From Luteimonas endophytica (GTDB lineage: Bacteria > Pseudomonadota > Gammaproteobacteria > Xanthomonadales > Xanthomonadaceae), in contig NZ_JARXRM010000043.1 in NCBI RefSeq assembly GCF_029887875.1, positions 31,570-95,569 of the forward strand: 64,000 nt of DNA. Reading direction: 5' to 3'. Under the pieces are notes generated by a model. The model made no database searches and had not been told where the DNA came from. It saw nothing but the letters and a program-made list of their open reading frames with translations. Positions 48,919 to 60,117 of this stretch are shown here, piece after piece. The number at the start of each line of letters is the position of its first letter. Within the stretch, counting starts at the first letter, position 1. The translations under genes and the position numbers were made by a program.

Positions 48919-49835
48919 CGCGGATCCTGCTGCTCGGCGCCGGCGGGCAGCTGGGGACCGAGCTGCGCCGCAGCCTTCCGCGGCTGGGCGAACTCGTGTG
49001 CGCGACGCGCAGCGGCGCGCTTCCGGACGGAAGGCCGTGCGAGCGCATCGACCTGGAAGACGCCTCCGCCGCGGCCGGCCTGGTCGCCGGACTCGCCCCG
49101 GACGTGGTCGTCAACGCCGCGGCCTACACCGCGGTCGATCGCGCCGAGGCCGAGCCGGAGTCCGCCTACCGCGTCAACGCAGCCGCGCCCGCCGCGCTGG
49201 CCGCGGCCTGTCGCGGGCACGGCGCTCTGCTGCTGCACTATTCGACCGACTACGTTTTCGACGGCGACACCCGCGACGCCTGGCGCGAGGACGATCCGGT
49301 CGCGCCGCTCAACGTCTACGGCGCCAGCAAGCTCGCCGGAGAACAGGCGGTCCGCGGCAGTGGAGCCCGCCATCTGGTATTGCGCACTTCCTGGGTGTAT
49401 GCGGGGCATGGCCGCAATTTCCTGCGCACGATGCTGCGGCTGGCGGAGGAGGGCGCGCCGCTGCGCGTGGTCGACGACCAGTTCGGGGCCCCGACCCCGG
49501 CCGCCTGGCTCGCCGACGCCACCGCGCGGCTGCTGGCCGCCCCGCCGTCCCGATCCGGGCTCTGGCATGCCGCCGCTACCGGCTGCACCAGCTGGTACGG
49601 CTTCGCCGCGGCGATCTTCGAGCTGGCCGTGCCGCGCGGCCTGCTGAAGCGGCTGCCGGACCTGCAGGCCGTGACCACGGCGGGCTATCCCGCGGCGGCC
49701 CGCCGCCCCGCGTGCTCCTGCCTGGATACCGCGCGGATGGAGGCGGATTTCGGGATCCGGGCGCCGCAGTGGCGCGAGGCACTCGCCTCGGTGCTGGACG
49801 CGATCGCCGCGGGGCGCGGCGCCCGGCCAGGGTGA
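48915..49835 (+). CDS. rmlD: dTDP-4-dehydrorhamnose reductase
   Basis: A 306-residue reductase completing dTDP-L-rhamnose. The NADPH motif LLLGAGGQLG is at about 5-14. NAAAYTAVDRAE, HYSTDYVFDGD and NVYGASKLAGE (YxxxK) follow. It starts with GTG at 48915, overlapping the rmlC stop codon. Order B-A-C-D with four-base overlaps throughout indicates one operon. Confidence 0.96.
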   Translation: MTRILLLGAGGQLGTELRRSLPRLGELVCATRSGALPDGRPCERIDLEDASAAAGLVAGLAPDVVVNAAAYTAVDRAEAEPESAYRVNAAAPAALAAACRGHGALLLHYSTDYVFDGDTRDAWREDDPVAPLNVYGASKLAGEQAVRGSGARHLVLRTSWVYAGHGRNFLRTMLRLAEEGAPLRVVDDQFGAPTPAAWLADATARLLAAPPSRSGLWHAAATGCTSWYGFAAAIFELAVPRGLLKRLPDLQAVTTAGYPAAARRPACSCLDTARMEADFGIRAPQWREALASVLDAIAAGRGARPG

Positions 49836-49940
49836 ATGCGGCGCCGCCTTCGCCGGTCCCGGTCCGGCGGCCGGCTTGCCCAGCTCCGTGACCGCTGTCA
49901 TACACTAGGCCCCTTTCCAGGGTCCAGACCGGAGGCAAGC

Positions 49941-50444
49941 ATGAAATTCCAGCGCATCGCACTGGCGATCGCATTGGCGGCCAGCATCGGCGCCGTCGCC
50001 GCGCAGCAGCAGCCCGCGCAACCGCAGCAGTCCGCGCAGCAACAGCAGCCGCCGCAGCTCAGCCCCGAGCAGCAGCAGCAGCTGCAGCGCCAGGACGCGG
50101 AGATGACCCGCGCGGCGCAGCAGGTCGTGCAGATGATCGATGCCAACCGCGTCGGCGAGGTCTGGGACATGTCGACCGAGCAGGTCAAGCGCATGGTGCC
50201 GCGCGACAGTTTCGTGCAGCAAATCACTGCCGACCGCGCGCGCCTGGGCGCGCCGGCCACCCGCGGCAACGCAGTGGTCTCCCGCTCGCAGTTCCAGGCC
50301 GGCGGCGAAGTGCCCGAAGGGCTTTACATCAACGTCGCCTTCCCGACCACCTTCGCCAACAACGCCGAACCGGTGCGCGAGCTGGTGTCGTTCCGTCTCG
50401 ACGAGGACCGCGTCTGGCGGGTCTCCGGCTACAGCCTGCGCTGA
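49941..50444 (+). CDS. DUF4019 protein with Gln-rich linker, exported
   Basis: A 167-residue exported protein. Residues 1-21 are a signal peptide (IALAIALAASIGAVAAQ). Residues 22-50 are dominated by Gln and Pro. The DUF4019-like core begins near 58 (AAQQVVQMIDANRVGEVWD) and includes VPRDSFVQQI, ADRARLGAP, GLYINVAFPTTFANN and the closing WRVSGYSLR. The family has an NTF2-like fold and no known activity. GGAGG precedes the start. A hairpin follows the gene. Confidence 0.8.
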   Translation: MKFQRIALAIALAASIGAVAAQQQPAQPQQSAQQQQPPQLSPEQQQQLQRQDAEMTRAAQQVVQMIDANRVGEVWDMSTEQVKRMVPRDSFVQQITADRARLGAPATRGNAVVSRSQFQAGGEVPEGLYINVAFPTTFANNAEPVRELVSFRLDEDRVWRVSGYSLR

Positions 50445-50468
50445 GCGTCCGCCTGCCGGGACGGGCCT

Positions 50469-50492
50469 GACGGGATCCGCCGGGATCCCGTC
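50469..50492 (+). terminator. Hairpin terminator candidate after the DUF4019 gene
   Basis: A perfect ten-base stem GACGGGATCC/GGATCCCGTC with a four-base loop lies 24 bases after the stop codon. The following TTCGTGT is only weakly T-rich. Confidence 0.5.
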
Positions 50493-50623
50493 TTCGTGTC
50501 CGGAACGGCGTCGCGGCGGGCAGGCCGCGCCCGGGCCGGCGGCCGTCGCTGGCCCCTCCACCACGCCCGCTCGCGCCCGCCCGCGCCCCATCACCGCCCC
50601 CGAATCCCGACTCCGGAGAGCCG

Positions 50624-52168
50624 ATGACCGACACGCCCGCAGCAGCCCCCCGCCGATCGGCGATCGACCGATTCCTCAACGTCGTCGAGGCCGGCGGCAA
50701 CGCGCTGCCGCATCCGGCCACGCTGTTCGCGATCCTGGCGATGGTGGTGGTCCTGCTGTCCTGGGTGTTCTCGCAGTTCGACCTCTCGGTGCAGCATCCG
50801 ACCACCGGCGATCTCATCACCCCGGTCAACCTGATGAGCGTGGCCGGACTGCACCGCATCCTCACCGGCCTGGTCACCAACTTCACCAGCTTCGCGCCGC
50901 TGGGCACCGTGCTGGTTTCGCTGATCGGCATCGGTGTGGCCGAGCATTCGGGGCTCATCGGCGCCGCGCTGCGGCAGCTGGTACTGGCCGCGCCGCGCTT
51001 CCTGCTCACCCCGGTGATGGTGTTCGCGGGGGTGATGTCCAACATGGCGAGCGAGATCGGCTATGTCCTGCTGGTGCCGCTGGCCGGCCTGGTGTTCGTC
51101 GCCGCGGGCCGGCATCCGATCCTGGGCATGGCGGCGGCGTTCGCCGGCGTCTCCGGGGGCTACTCGGCCAATCTGCTGCTGGGCACCATCGACCCGCTGC
51201 TGGCGGGGCTGTCGCAGGAGGCGGCGCGGATCATCGATCCCGACTACACGGTGAGCCCGGCGGCGAACTGGTACTTCATGATCGTCTCGACGTTCCTGGT
51301 CACCGGACTGGGCTGGTGGGTGACCGAACGGATCGTCGCGCGCCGCTTCCCGGATGCGCCACAGCAAGACGGTGGCGGCGAGATCGAGCCGATGTCGCGC
51401 GAGGAACGCCGCGGCCTGCTGTTCGCGGTGGTGGCGGCCGGGGCGCTCACCGCGCTGGTGCTGTGGGGCACGGTGCCGGCCGACGGCTTCCTGCGCAATC
51501 CGGAGGACGGCGACCTGCTCAACTCGCCGTTCCTGCAGGGCATCGTCGCGCTGATCTTCGCCTACGGCGTGGTCGCCGGCGTGGCCTACGGCATTGGCGC
51601 CGGCACCATCAGGAGCGACGCCGACGTCATCAAGGGCATGGGCCAGAGCATGAGCACCCTGGGCGTGTACCTGGTGCTGGTGTTCTTCGCCGCGCAATTC
51701 GTGGCGTTCTTCAACTGGACCCAGCTGGGGTTGATCTTCGCCGTCAACGGTGCCGGGCTGCTGGCGCAGATGCAGCTGCCGGGCATCGTGCTGTTCGCCG
51801 GATTCATCCTGCTCACCGCCGCCGCAAACCTGTTCATGGGCTCGGCGTCCGCCAAGTGGGCGCTGATGGCGCCGGTGTTCATCCCGATGTTCATGCTGCT
51901 CGGCTATTCGCCGGAGCTGACCCAGATCGGGTACCGCATCGGCGACTCCACCACCAACATCATTTCGCCGATGATGAGCTACTTCGCCCTGATCATCGCG
52001 TTCCTGCAGCGCTACGAGCCGAAGGCCGGCATCGGGACGGTGGTGGCGGTGATGCTCCCCTACTCGGTGACGTTCCTGATCGGCTGGACCATCCTGTTTT
52101 CCATCTGGATGGCGATCGGCGCGCCGATCGGCCCGGGTTCGCCGCTGGAGTACATCCCGGCGGGCTGA
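50624..52168 (+). CDS. AbgT-family transporter (p-aminobenzoyl-glutamate type)
   Basis: A 514-residue inner-membrane protein with about a dozen hydrophobic segments. Family landmarks are the N-terminal [67 protein letters not shown], and the C-terminal [23 protein letters not shown] and [16 protein letters not shown]. coli AbgT imports p-aminobenzoyl-glutamate; other members export sulfonamides as proton antiporters. Which applies here is unclear: no abgAB genes are present. Transcription is probably independent. Confidence 0.92.
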   Translation: MTDTPAAAPRRSAIDRFLNVVEAGGNALPHPATLFAILAMVVVLLSWVFSQFDLSVQHPTTGDLITPVNLMSVAGLHRILTGLVTNFTSFAPLGTVLVSLIGIGVAEHSGLIGAALRQLVLAAPRFLLTPVMVFAGVMSNMASEIGYVLLVPLAGLVFVAAGRHPILGMAAAFAGVSGGYSANLLLGTIDPLLAGLSQEAARIIDPDYTVSPAANWYFMIVSTFLVTGLGWWVTERIVARRFPDAPQQDGGGEIEPMSREERRGLLFAVVAAGALTALVLWGTVPADGFLRNPEDGDLLNSPFLQGIVALIFAYGVVAGVAYGIGAGTIRSDADVIKGMGQSMSTLGVYLVLVFFAAQFVAFFNWTQLGLIFAVNGAGLLAQMQLPGIVLFAGFILLTAAANLFMGSASAKWALMAPVFIPMFMLLGYSPELTQIGYRIGDSTTNIISPMMSYFALIIAFLQRYEPKAGIGTVVAVMLPYSVTFLIGWTILFSIWMAIGAPIGPGSPLEYIPAG

Positions 52169-52228
52169 CCGGCGCGAGCGCTTCGGGCTGCCAGCCGCAG
52201 CGCTCCTGCCCGACGCCGCCTGCGTCCG

Positions 52229-53203
52229 ATGGCCACCGACCAGCGTCCGCCCGCCATCGCCCTGATGGGGCCGACCGCCTCCGGCAAGACCGCCCTGGCG
52301 CTGGCCTGGGCGGAGCGCCTGGGCGGGGAGATCGTCAGCGTGGACTCGGCGCTGGTCTACCGCGGCCTCGACATCGGGGCCGCCAAGCCGGACCCGGCCG
52401 AACGGGCACGGATCCCCCACCATATGCTCGATCTACGCGATCCGTGGCAGACCTATTCGGCGGCGGAGTTCGCCGAACGTGCGCATGCGGAGGTCGTGGC
52501 CATCCTCGCGCGCGGCCGGGTGCCGATCCTCGCCGGCGGCACCGGCCTGTACTTCCGGGCGCTGCTGCAGGGCCTGTCGCCGATGCCCGCGGCCGATCCG
52601 GCGGTGCGCGCCGCGATCGCCGCCGAGGCCGCCGCGCACGGATGGCCCGTCCTGCACGCGCGACTGGCGGAAGTCGATCCGGCCGCCGCGGCGCGGATCC
52701 GCCCCGGCGACGCCCAACGCGTCCAGCGGGCGTTGGAGGTCCACCGGATCAGCGGGCGCGGCATCAGCGACTGGCAACGCCAGCCGCGGCCGCGGGTGCG
52801 GCTGCCCTGCAGGGTCCTGAAGCTCGCGATCGCGCCGCGCGAGCGCCGGCTGCTGCACGCTCGCATCGAGCAGCGCTTCGATGCCATGCTCGCCGCGGGC
52901 TTCCTGGAAGAAGTGAGGCGGCTGCGCGCGCTGCCCGAACTCCAGGCGCATCCGGCGCCCCTCGAGTTGCCGGCGCTGCGTGCGGTCGGCTATCGCCAGG
53001 CCTGGGAGCACCTCGACGGCGCCGCCGATCGCGCCGCTTTTCGCGATCGCGCGATCTTCGCCACCCGCCAGCTGGCCAAGCGCCAGTTCACCTGGCTGCG
53101 GGGACAGCTCGACCTGCGCTGGTTCGATCCGGAAGCGGACGCGGGCCGGCTGCAGCGGGCGATCGCCGCCTTCCTGGGCCACGAGCACGGCCGGTGCCGC
53201 TGA
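52229..53203 (+). CDS. miaA: tRNA dimethylallyltransferase
   Basis: A 324-residue enzyme that attaches a dimethylallyl group to A37 of tRNAs reading codons that start with U. The P-loop [11 protein letters not shown] is at about 13-23, followed by [19 protein letters not shown] with the substrate Asp, [29 protein letters not shown] and a C-terminal [15 protein letters not shown]. Position directly before hfq matches the conserved miaA-hfq-hflX order of proteobacteria. Confidence 0.97.
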   Translation: MATDQRPPAIALMGPTASGKTALALAWAERLGGEIVSVDSALVYRGLDIGAAKPDPAERARIPHHMLDLRDPWQTYSAAEFAERAHAEVVAILARGRVPILAGGTGLYFRALLQGLSPMPAADPAVRAAIAAEAAAHGWPVLHARLAEVDPAAAARIRPGDAQRVQRALEVHRISGRGISDWQRQPRPRVRLPCRVLKLAIAPRERRLLHARIEQRFDAMLAAGFLEEVRRLRALPELQAHPAPLELPALRAVGYRQAWEHLDGAADRAAFRDRAIFATRQLAKRQFTWLRGQLDLRWFDPEADAGRLQRAIAAFLGHEHGRCR

Positions 53204-53363
53204 GTTGCGCGCCAAAACGCGACGCCGCCACGGTTTTGCGCATGGCGCGCGCAGCGCGCGCGCCGGTTTTGTGTACCATCGGCAAGTCGCCGCCACGGGG
53301 AAACGGGCCGGGCGACGCGGCCCCCAGGGCCGCCCACAACAATAACCAAGCTGGGGAAACACG

Positions 53364-53651
53364 ATGTCCAAGGGGCAGTCCTTGCAGGATCCTTTCCTGA
53401 ATGCGTTGCGGCGCGAGCGTGTGCCGGTTTCGATCTACCTGGTCAACGGCATCAAGCTGCAGGGGACCATCGAGTCCTTCGACCAGTTCGTGGTGCTGCT
53501 GCGCAATACCGTCAGCCAGATGGTCTACAAGCACGCCATCTCCACCGTGGTGCCGGCGCGCAACGTGCGCGTGGGGCCGGGCGGCGGCCACGTGCAGGCG
53601 ACGCCGGCCAACGGCGAGCCGGCCGAACAGGACGAGGAAGCGGACGCCTGA
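53364..53651 (+). CDS. hfq: RNA chaperone Hfq
   Basis: A 95-residue Sm-like protein that forms hexamers and pairs small RNAs with mRNAs. Sm1 includes [27 protein letters not shown] (seen in parts at 8-34, with Q8, D9 and F11 of the proximal face), and Sm2 is [13 protein letters not shown] with the KH pair. The C-terminal tail of about 27 residues is Gly/Asn/acidic and intrinsically disordered, ending QDEEADA. A 160-base gap from miaA, with a possible TACCAT -10 at 53274, may hold an hfq promoter. Confidence 0.97.
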   Translation: MSKGQSLQDPFLNALRRERVPVSIYLVNGIKLQGTIESFDQFVVLLRNTVSQMVYKHAISTVVPARNVRVGPGGGHVQATPANGEPAEQDEEADA

Positions 53652-53769
53652 ACGCGTCCGCCGGCGCCTGACCCCCGGCGGCGCCCGTCCGGCGCGCGCC
53701 GCTGCTTGATAACTCCGCCTGCGGCCCGCATGTCGAGGGTTCACATCGTGCCGCAGGAGGCGCCGCCGC

Positions 53770-55221
53770 GTGTTCGAACGCAGCCGCAAGGGCGAACACG
53801 CCCTGCTGATCCAACCCCATGCCGGTGGCCCGCCTGACCAGGACGCGCTGGAGGAATTCGCCGATCTGGCGCGTTCGGCCGGCGCCGCCGTGGCGACCCT
53901 CATGACCGCCCGCATCGACAGGCCCAACCCCGCCACCCTGATCGGCAGCGGCAAGCTCGAGGAAGTGAAGGCCGCGGCCGATGCCAGCGGCGCCGACCTG
54001 GTCCTCATCAACCATCCGCTCAGTCCGGTGCAGGAGCGCAACCTCGAGAAGGCGCTGGAGCGGCGGGTGGTCGACAGGACCGGCCTGATCCTCGACATCT
54101 TCGCGATGCGCGCCCGCAGCCACGAGGGCAAGCTGCAGGTCGAGCTTGCGCAGCTGCGCCACATGTCCACGCGCCTGGTGCGCGGCTGGACCCACCTGGA
54201 GCGCCAGCGCGGCGGCTCGATCGGCCTGCGGGGGCCCGGCGAGACCCAGCTCGAGACCGACCGTCGGCTGCTGCAGAAGCGCGTCGAGCAACTCCAGCGG
54301 CGCCTCGACAAGGTCGAAGTGCAGCGCACCCAGATGCGCCGCGCGCGGGTGCGCAGCGAGATGCCGCGGGTGGCCCTGGTCGGCTATACCAATGCCGGCA
54401 AGTCCACGCTGTTCAACGCTCTGACCGGCGCCGGCGCCTATGCCGCGGACCAGCTGTTCGCGACCCTCGACCCGACCGTGCGCAAGATCGCGTTGCCCGG
54501 CGGCAACGCGGTGCTGGCCGACACGGTCGGCTTCGTCCGCGACCTGCCGCACGAACTGGTGGCGGCGTTCCGCTCCACCCTGTCCGAGGCGCGCGAGGCC
54601 GACCTGCTGCTGCACGTGGTCGATGCCGCCGACCCGCTGCGCTCGGAACGCATCGGCCAGGTCGACGCGGTCCTGGCCGAGATCGGCGCGGGGGAGATCC
54701 CCCAGCTGCTGGTGTACAACAAGATCGATCGTCTGCCGGTGGCGCGCGGCGGCGCCGGAGGCCCCGGCGACGGCGCTCCCTGGGATGGACCGGTCGCGAA
54801 GCGAGCGCGCGCCGTCGAGCGTCCCGGCGAGGCGCCGTCCGGCTCCGCCGCCACGGACGCCGGCCCGCACGGCGAGGGCGGCTCCATGGCTCCGCGCCAC
54901 GACCGCCCCCACGGTGCCGCCGTGGACGAGCCGGGCCGCGAACGGGTCTGGATCTCGGCCCGCGACGGCGCAGGCCTGGAGCTGTTGCGCGACGCGCTGA
55001 CCGCGCACCTCGGGCTGCGCCGGCTGGTCGCCGAGCTGGCGCTACCCTCCAGTGCCGGGCGTCTGCGCGCCCGCCTGCACGAGCTGGACGCGGTGCGCGG
55101 CGAGACCCAGGACGAGCATGGCTGGCGGCTGCGCATCGATCTGGCGCACGCCGATGCCGCGCGGCTGGCGGCGCAGGCCGACGGGGCGCCGCTGCGCCCG
55201 CTCCTCGACGCCCCTGCCTGA
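53770..55221 (+). CDS. hflX: Ribosome-associated GTPase HflX
   Basis: A 483-residue GTPase that binds and can split stalled or heat-damaged ribosomes. The N-terminal HflX domain includes PATLIGSGKLEEVKAA and the glycine-rich RQRGGSIGLRGPGETQLETDRR segment (given in parts). The G domain has GYTNAGKS at 205-212, DTVGFVRDLPHELVAAF, and NKID at 317-320. Between NKID and the SAR motif (S396) is an unusual insertion of about 65 residues rich in Gly/Pro/Ala. The start is GTG at 53770, with AGGAGG nine bases upstream. E. coli HflX has 426 residues. Confidence 0.95.
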   Translation: MFERSRKGEHALLIQPHAGGPPDQDALEEFADLARSAGAAVATLMTARIDRPNPATLIGSGKLEEVKAAADASGADLVLINHPLSPVQERNLEKALERRVVDRTGLILDIFAMRARSHEGKLQVELAQLRHMSTRLVRGWTHLERQRGGSIGLRGPGETQLETDRRLLQKRVEQLQRRLDKVEVQRTQMRRARVRSEMPRVALVGYTNAGKSTLFNALTGAGAYAADQLFATLDPTVRKIALPGGNAVLADTVGFVRDLPHELVAAFRSTLSEAREADLLLHVVDAADPLRSERIGQVDAVLAEIGAGEIPQLLVYNKIDRLPVARGGAGGPGDGAPWDGPVAKRARAVERPGEAPSGSAATDAGPHGEGGSMAPRHDRPHGAAVDEPGRERVWISARDGAGLELLRDALTAHLGLRRLVAELALPSSAGRLRARLHELDAVRGETQDEHGWRLRIDLAHADAARLAAQADGAPLRPLLDAPA

Positions 55222-55395
55222 GCGCCGGCTGCGCCATCGTCGCACCGGCCGGCGCGGCAGGCGGATGCGCCGCCGAGCGCCACCCCGGAGGCCCGGCGCG
55301 CTTGCCTTCGGGCACCACGGCCCGCACCTTGTAGAATGTGCGTCCCCACGCCGGCCCCGGCCGCCGCGCGGGGCGATTCCCAGATTGGAGCAGGC

Positions 55396-56520
55396 ATGGC
55401 CTGGAACATTCCCGGCAAGAAGAACAACGGTGGGTCGGGCGGCGGCGGCCGCAGTCCCTGGAAGCCGACCGGCGGCGGTCGCGGCGGCGGAGGCGGCGCC
55501 TTCGACGGCATCCTCGACCTGCTCCGGCGCCTGCCCGGCGGTGGCGGCGGCGGTCCGCTGCGCTGGATCGCCATCGCCCTGGTGGTGTGGCTGCTCTTCA
55601 GCTCCTTCGTGCTGATCGGCGAACAGCAGCGCGGTGTGGTGCTGCGCTTCGGCCAGGCCGCGCGGGTGATGCAGCCCGGTCCGAATTTCAAGGCGCCGTG
55701 GCCGATCGAGCGGGTGATCAAGGTCAACGCCACCAGCATCCGCACCTTCAGCAACACGGTGCCGGTGCTGACCCGCGACGAGAACATCGTGGTGGTCTCG
55801 CTCAACGTGCAGTACCGCGTCGGCGATCCCGAGGTGTACTTGTTCGGTACCCGCGACGCCGAGCGCGTGCTCGAGCAGGTGGCGCAGGGGGTGGTGCGCG
55901 AGCAGGTCGGCCGCTCCGACCTGGACACCGTGCTCGGCGCCCGCGGCCCGCTTTCGGCGATCGCGAAGAAGCAGCTGCAGGATTCGCTGGACATCTACCG
56001 CACCGGACTGATCGTCACCGAGCTCAATCTCCAGGACGCGCGTCCGCCCGAGGAGGTCAAGCCCGCCTTCGACGCCGTCAACAGCGCCCAGCAGGTGCAG
56101 GAGAGCCTGGTCAACGAGGCGCGCGCCTACGCCGCCAAGATCGTGCCGGAGGCGCGCGGCGAGGCCGCCCGCACCCGCACCGTGGCCGAGGGCTACAAGA
56201 CCGCGTCGATCGCCCGCGCCAGCGGCGATGCCGCGCGTTTCACGCTGCTGCTGGACGAATACCGCAATGCGCCCGAGGTGACCCGCAAGCGCCTGTGGCT
56301 GCAGACGCTGGAGCAGGTGCTGGCCGACAACCGCAAGGTCGTCGGCGGCGACGGCCGCCAGCTGATCTACGTGCCCATGGCCGGGCAGGGCAACGGTGGC
56401 GGCAACCCGCCGGTGCTGCCTGCCGAGGTGCTCTCGCCGAGCGTCGGCGCCACCCGCGAGCAGCCCAGCCGCACCCAGACGACCCCGCGGCCCACCCGTG
56501 GCGAAGGAGGTACGCGATGA
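55396..56520 (+). CDS. hflK: FtsH protease modulator subunit HflK
   Basis: A 374-residue membrane protein that forms the HflKC complex around FtsH. A Gly-rich cytoplasmic leader (about 1-50) precedes a single membrane segment at about 60-78 (WIAIALVVWLLFSSFVLI). The SPFH/band-7 domain follows (GEQQRGVVLRFGQ, then TELNLQDARPPEEVKPAFDAV), and a coiled-coil portion. The tail is Pro/Thr-rich. The start at 55396 (MAWNIPGKKNN) is the family N-terminus. Its stop overlaps the hflC start. Confidence 0.96.
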   Translation: MAWNIPGKKNNGGSGGGGRSPWKPTGGGRGGGGGAFDGILDLLRRLPGGGGGGPLRWIAIALVVWLLFSSFVLIGEQQRGVVLRFGQAARVMQPGPNFKAPWPIERVIKVNATSIRTFSNTVPVLTRDENIVVVSLNVQYRVGDPEVYLFGTRDAERVLEQVAQGVVREQVGRSDLDTVLGARGPLSAIAKKQLQDSLDIYRTGLIVTELNLQDARPPEEVKPAFDAVNSAQQVQESLVNEARAYAAKIVPEARGEAARTRTVAEGYKTASIARASGDAARFTLLLDEYRNAPEVTRKRLWLQTLEQVLADNRKVVGGDGRQLIYVPMAGQGNGGGNPPVLPAEVLSPSVGATREQPSRTQTTPRPTRGEGGTR

Positions 56521-57383
56521 GACCCGCCACCCTGATTCCGGTGCTGGTCGTCCTGCTCTTGCTGGGCCTGATGGGTTCGGTGTACGTGGTGCGCGAGGGC
56601 CAGGTCGGCCTGGTGCTGCACCTGGGCCGCGTCGCCCGCACCGACATCGGCCCGGGGCTGCATTTCAAATGGCCGCTGATCGAGAGTGCGCGGGTGTTCG
56701 ACCGCCGTTTCAACGCCCTGGATTTCTCGCCCGAGCGCTACCTGACCTCGGAGCGCAAGGACGTCAGCGTCGACTTCGTGGCGATCGTCTACATCGAGGA
56801 CGTCGGCGACTTCTACCGCGCCACCGCGGGCGACGAGGCCAATGCCAGCGACCGCCTGGCGCCGATCATCAAGGACTCGTTGCGCAACGAGATCAATGCC
56901 CGCACCCTGACCCAGCTGGTCTCGGGCGACCGCAGCGAGGTGATCGCCCGGCAGCTCGAGTCGATCAACAAGGGCGCCGAGAACCTCGGCATGCGCATCA
57001 TCGACATCCGCCTCAAGCAGATCGACCTGCCGACCGACAGCGAAGTGATCAGCCAGGTCTACAACCGCATGCGCGCCGAACGCAACCAGGTGGCAGCGCG
57101 CCTGCGCGCCGAGGGCGAGGAACAGGCGCGGCAGATCCGCGCCACCGCCGACCGCGACCAGGCGGTGATCCTGGCCGAGGCCGAGCGCGACGCGCAGACC
57201 CTGCGCGGCGAGGGCGATGCCGAGGCCACCCGCATCTACGGCGAGGCCGCCAACCGCGACCCGGCGTTCTTCGCCTTCCAGCGCAGCCTGGAGGCGTACC
57301 GCGCCTCCTTCGAGGACGGCAATGCGGTGATCGTGCTCGAGCGCGACGATCCGTTCCTGCAGTACATGCGCAGCGATCGATGA
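56517..57383 (+). CDS. hflC: FtsH protease modulator subunit HflC
   Basis: A 288-residue partner of HflK. An N-terminal membrane segment (about 7-25) precedes the SPFH domain (REGQVGLVLHLGRV, GLHFKWPLIESARVFDRR) and a long Ala/Arg/Glu-rich helix (about 185-240). The end DDPFLQYM is typical. The ATG overlaps the hflK stop (ATGA) and is preceded by GGAGG. Confidence 0.96.
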   Translation: MRPATLIPVLVVLLLLGLMGSVYVVREGQVGLVLHLGRVARTDIGPGLHFKWPLIESARVFDRRFNALDFSPERYLTSERKDVSVDFVAIVYIEDVGDFYRATAGDEANASDRLAPIIKDSLRNEINARTLTQLVSGDRSEVIARQLESINKGAENLGMRIIDIRLKQIDLPTDSEVISQVYNRMRAERNQVAARLRAEGEEQARQIRATADRDQAVILAEAERDAQTLRGEGDAEATRIYGEAANRDPAFFAFQRSLEAYRASFEDGNAVIVLERDDPFLQYMRSDR

Positions 57384-57568
57384 GCGACCTGTGGGCCGCC
57401 CTCTGCCTGGTGGCGGTGCTGGAGGGCCTGGTGCTGTTCGTCGCGCCGCGCGGCTGGAAGCGCGCCGCCGAGCAGATGCTGGCGATGCCCGACCGCCAGC
57501 TGCGGATCGTCGGCGGCGTCGTGCTGGCGGCCGGCGCGCTGGCCCTGTTCCTGGTCCGCGGTGGTTGA
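57380..57568 (+). CDS. DUF2065 (YjeT-type) small membrane protein
   Basis: A 62-residue protein with two hydrophobic segments (about 4-22 and 43-60) separated by RGWKRAAEQMLAMPDRQLRIVGG, the conserved DUF2065 stretch. Its ATG overlaps the hflC stop. It follows hflKC in many proteobacteria. The function is unknown. Confidence 0.88.
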   Translation: MSDLWAALCLVAVLEGLVLFVAPRGWKRAAEQMLAMPDRQLRIVGGVVLAAGALALFLVRGG

Positions 57569-59239
<1,671 letters not shown>

Positions 59240-59250
59240 GGAGGCGGTGC

Positions 59251-59988
59251 ATGAGGACTTGCGCCGTGTTGGTCCTGGTTGCGGCCCTGGCGCCCGACGC
59301 CTCCGCGCAGCCGCCCGGACTGCCGCCGGTGGCCTATCCGCCGATTCCGGAAGTCGCGCAGCGGATCGTGGACTTCGTGCCCGCGGGTTGGCGCCTCGAG
59401 CACGCCGCGCACGGGCGCCTGGATGCCGACGACCGTGACGACGCGCTGCTGGTGCTGCGCATGGAGAACCACGGCAATATCGTGCAGAACGAAGGTTTCG
59501 GCCCCGACCGGTTCGACACCAATCCGCGCATGCTGGTGGCGGCGTTCGCGGTGGAGGGGGGCTACCGCCGCGCGCTGGTCGACCACGCCCTGATTCCGCG
59601 GCCCGAAGTTCCGGTCTTCGACGACTACCTGCAGGATGACCCGGCCGCCGCGATCGAGATCCACCCGAACCGTTCGGTCTCGGTGCGCCTGCACAGCTGG
59701 GCCAGCGCCGGCTCCTGGCAGACCCGCCAGGTGCGGTTCACCTTCCGCCACCAGGACGGGTGCTTCCGCCTGGTCGGCTACGACGACCACGAGATGCACC
59801 GCGGCTCGATGGAGCGGCGCGAGACCAGCGTCAACTACCTGACCGGACGCGCCTGGGTCGAGACCGGCTCGATGGAACACGCCGCCGCCGGGCCGCGGCG
59901 CTGGTCGCGCTTGGATCCCAATCCGGTGGTCTGCATCGGCGAGGTCGGCAACGGGTTCGAATACCGCCCGCCCGTCGAGGCGGACTGA
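59251..59988 (+). CDS. Exported hypothetical protein with an acidic calcium-loop-like motif
   Basis: A 245-residue exported protein, unrecognised. Residues 1-19 are a signal peptide (LVLVAALAPDASA). LDADDRDDALLVLR near 52-65 resembles the Asp-rich loop of FG-GAP/VCBS repeats. The protein continues with NPRMLVAAF, EIHPNRSVSVRLHSWAS and QVRFTFRHQDGCFRLVGYDD. It begins 11 bases after purA with a GGAGG site, so it may be co-transcribed. No function is known. Confidence 0.75.
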   Translation: MRTCAVLVLVAALAPDASAQPPGLPPVAYPPIPEVAQRIVDFVPAGWRLEHAAHGRLDADDRDDALLVLRMENHGNIVQNEGFGPDRFDTNPRMLVAAFAVEGGYRRALVDHALIPRPEVPVFDDYLQDDPAAAIEIHPNRSVSVRLHSWASAGSWQTRQVRFTFRHQDGCFRLVGYDDHEMHRGSMERRETSVNYLTGRAWVETGSMEHAAAGPRRWSRLDPNPVVCIGEVGNGFEYRPPVEAD

Positions 59989-60117
59989 ACCGCTCCCGTC
60001 CGGGACAGGAACCTGAACCAGCTCTCCGCGAATCGCGGTTTCTCCACATCGCGTAGCGCGGCCCGTCGATACCGTGGATCCATCCTATCGGAGGCGCATC
60101 CGCGCCGTGGAGCAGGA

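Noticed and set aside
55302..55337. TTGCCT ... TAGAAT as an hflK promoter
   Set aside because: The spacing of 24 bases is too long for a sigma-70 promoter.
60026..60043. CCGCG-AAT-CGCGG hairpin followed by TTTCTCC as a terminator after the hypothetical gene at 59251
   Set aside because: The stem is only five base pairs with a very short T-run, too weak to call.
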